Assembly: GCA_023441905.1 (NCBI GenBank)
Contig: JAEZNC010000175.1
Span: 1-8,965, forward strand
Length of the DNA: 8,965 bases
Source: Bacillota bacterium
GTDB lineage: Bacteria; Bacillota; Clostridia; Christensenellales; SZUA-584
Reading direction: 5' to 3'
A program made the translations under genes and the position numbers. Shown here piece by piece: positions 7,568-8,965 of this stretch. The notes beneath the pieces were generated by a model that had not been told where the DNA came from, did not search any database, and worked only from the letters and a program-made list of their open reading frames with translations. Numbering within the stretch: the first letter of the stretch is position 1; every line of letters starts with the position of its first letter.

Positions 7568-7801
7568 CTATCCTCTCACAAGATAGTTAAGAAGGAGGTT
7601 CAAATCTTCAGGCTCCGAAACCAGCAGCTCAAGTTCGTCGATCTTGGCTTCCGAAAACATCTGCGTCAGCATTATGTACTGGCAGAGTGTGGATTTAAGG
7701 TTCAGCCTGTCGCCTTCAGAGGTCACGAGCTCAATTTTGCCTTTGCAATTCTTGAGAACTTCGAAAAACTTCTGAGGTTCGTTGATGTTTTTAATCTTCA
7801 T
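7568..7801 (-). CDS. Small conserved protein of unknown function, 77 residues
   Basis: The product is a 77-residue soluble protein, acidic in its C-terminal half, with no signal peptide, membrane segment or metal-binding cluster. Its most distinctive part is GDRLNLKSTLCQY (30-42), followed by a hydrophobic segment and ELELLVSEPEDLNLLLNYL (57-75). I recall similar proteins of about this length, with a 'GDR-NLKS-L-QY' core and acidic tail, being common in Clostridia. Some carry the unexplained database label 'polya polymerase'. Nothing in this sequence supports nucleotidyltransferase activity, so I give no function. AAGGAGG (7808-7814) lies 6 nt before the ATG, an excellent site suggesting high expression. 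The gene forms its own unit: a near-consensus promoter, a palindrome at the predicted transcript start, and a strong terminator 19 nt after the stop. A link to the flanking addBA genes is not implied. Confidence 0.85.
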   Translation of the reverse strand: MKIKNINEPQKFFEVLKNCKGKIELVTSEGDRLNLKSTLCQYIMLTQMFSEAKIDELELLVSEPEDLNLLLNYLVRG

Positions 7802-7822
7802 ACTTTGCCTCCTTTTTTATTA

Positions 7823-7843
7823 CTGATACACCTTGTGTATCAG
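7823..7843. promoter_or_regulatory. Perfect palindrome at the transcript start of the 77-residue gene (operator or 5' hairpin)
   Basis: Two 9-bp arms, CTGATACAC (7823-7831) and GTGTATCAG (7835-7843), are exact inverted repeats around a 3-nt centre. The -10 hexamer ends 4 bp before the palindrome, so the predicted transcript start falls at its edge (about 7841). It may be a repressor operator covering the start site, or a hairpin at the very 5' end of the mRNA that protects it. It ends 8 nt before the ribosome binding site, so it need not block translation. I cannot assign it to a known regulator. Confidence 0.6.
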
Positions 7844-7847
7844 CTAG

Positions 7848-7876
7848 AATATAACACACCTGTTGCATTTCGTCAA
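7848..7876 (-). promoter_or_regulatory. Sigma-A-type promoter of the 77-residue gene
   Basis: On the minus strand a -35 TTGACG (7876-7871) and a -10 TATATT (7853-7848) are separated by exactly 17 bp, and each hexamer has one mismatch to consensus. The transcript would start near 7841 and carry a leader of about 40 nt. The promoter lies between the stop of the upstream TPR-like gene (7893) and the small gene, so the small gene is probably transcribed independently. Confidence 0.8.
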
Positions 7877-7892
7877 TAATTTGAGAAGCTAT

Positions 7893-8965
7893 TTACACAT
7901 TATTAACCTTTGTTTCAAGCCCCAGCATCGCCGCGAGCCGCGCGTTTTTCACCGACAGCGTTTTGGGCAGCGGCGGCAGCGATTGTCCTGTTTTTTTGCA
8001 GGCAAACGCATACAGCAGCGACGAGAGCCCCGCTGCGAGATTACGTCTGTCTCGCGCGGCGCCCTGCAGCTTAAGCCGCGCTTTTTCCCAAGCCTCCGGC
8101 GTATTCACAAGCATCAAGGCGAGCGCATATGTGTTGATAATATACCCGAGGTTCGCTCTTTGCAGCAGCGCGGCGGCGCGCTGATACTGCCCCATGTAGA
8201 TATGCGTCCATGCGATTTTCTCGGATATGTGCCATGTGTTGTGCTTCCTGTCCGTGTAATTTTCGGTCACGCGCTTGGCCGCTTCGAGATACCTGATTGC
8301 TTTAAGCGCATGCGGCTTTGCGTCTTCCCCCAAAGCCCTTGCGAAAAATGCCATGCCGCTGTACGCACAGCCAAGCTTATAGAGCTTTTCGGACGGTGCG
8401 CGCGTCCACGCCTTTTGCAGCGCGGCGAGCTCTTTGGCATCAATTTTCTCAAGCGGCAGCTCCGTCTCTGCGGCGTAGCACTTTTCGAGCAGCTCCGCAG
8501 CGCTTTGCAGATCGAGCTTCGAGATGGTCTGAAGCTTGCACGGTTCCTTCACGCCCGCGATAATGCGAAGATAGTAATCATGCACGGGCAGATATGCGTC
8601 GTCAAGGTAATACCCGCCCAGCACAAACAGCGCCTTGGCGTATTCGCGCCGGTTCTTCTGCCTTTCTTCCTCGTTTTCCAGCCCTTCGTAAAGCGCAATC
8701 GCGGTTGCGAGGTGTTCCTCGCCCACCTCACGTATCCCGCGCAGCAGCTCCGCCTCACGCGCGCCGAACGCACGCTGCCCGAAAAGCAGATAAGGTGCCT
8801 GCTTCTCGATGATGAGCTTTCCCTTGCGATAATTGTTGCGTATGCTCTGCGGATAAATTTCGAGCGCGCGGCTCAGCCACTCATTGGCTTTTTCAATCTG
8901 CTCCCCGAGATCTTGGTCGCGCCGCTCGCCCTGCCGCATCAGTTCGTGGACGTTGGAGTAAAACC
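7893..8965 (-). CDS. TPR-like helical repeat protein, 5' end outside the window
   Basis: The frame stays open to the window edge (residues FYSNVHEL precede the first visible Met at 8939), so the true start is probably outside. The visible 356 residues are almost wholly helical, and several segments fit the tetratricopeptide pattern. Examples are KANEWLSRALEIYP followed by SIRNNYRKGKLI near the visible N-terminus, then YAKALFVLGGYYLDD, YKLGCAYSGMAFFARALG, and AWTHIYMGQYQRAAALLQRA with ANLGYIINTYALALML. No enzyme motif, transmembrane segment or lipobox is visible. TPR folds are protein-interaction scaffolds, and no partner can be named from this sequence. The C-terminal 60 residues, past the last clear repeat, are basic and alanine-leucine rich. 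No terminator follows the TAA stop, and the next promoter starts 16 nt later, so some transcripts could run on into the small gene downstream. Confidence 0.75.
   Translation of the reverse strand, partial: FYSNVHELMRQGERRDQDLGEQIEKANEWLSRALEIYPQSIRNNYRKGKLIIEKQAPYLLFGQRAFGAREAELLRGIREVGEEHLATAIALYEGLENEEERQKNRREYAKALFVLGGYYLDDAYLPVHDYYLRIIAGVKEPCKLQTISKLDLQSAAELLEKCYAAETELPLEKIDAKELAALQKAWTRAPSEKLYKLGCAYSGMAFFARALGEDAKPHALKAIRYLEAAKRVTENYTDRKHNTWHISEKIAWTHIYMGQYQRAAALLQRANLGYIINTYALALMLVNTPEAWEKARLKLQGAARDRRNLAAGLSSLLYAFACKKTGQSLPPLPKTLSVKNARLAAMLGLETKVNNV

Overview
The window reads as ordinary chromosome of a GC-rich Firmicute, most likely a Clostridia-class anaerobe. The reasons are the AddAB recombination nuclease (the Gram-positive counterpart of RecBCD), strong AGGAGG-type ribosome binding sites, sigma-A-like promoters, and a small unknown protein of a type I associate with Clostridia. 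All supported genes lie on the minus strand, so transcription runs from high to low coordinates. I see no tRNA, rRNA, CRISPR array, prophage or intact insertion sequence.

In transcription order, the window opens with the 3' part of a gene for a helical, TPR-like protein (8965-7893), whose start lies outside. Next comes a compact single-gene unit. It has a strong promoter (7876-7848), a perfect palindrome at the predicted transcript start (7843-7823), a 77-residue protein of unknown function (7801-7568), and a rho-independent terminator (7548-7525). A composite palindromic repeat (7371-7507) separates this unit from addB.

The core is the addB-addA pair (7286-4101 and 4104-832). The two genes overlap by 4 bp (ATGA), and addA has its own ribosome binding site inside the addB end. 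The products form a heterodimer that processes double-strand DNA ends for RecA-dependent repair. AddA carries the UvrD-type helicase motor and one nuclease site. AddB carries a second nuclease site and a four-cysteine iron-sulfur cluster. All diagnostic residues appear intact in both.

After addA there are about 400 bp without a convincing gene (831-422). A YbjQ/UPF0145-family gene (421-113) follows, with an extended -10 promoter and a strong, probably bidirectional terminator (62-98).

I did not find a clear new multigene system. The least explained items are the 77-residue gene with its palindrome-marked promoter, the composite palindromic repeat, the TPR-like protein, and the unassigned stretch after addA.
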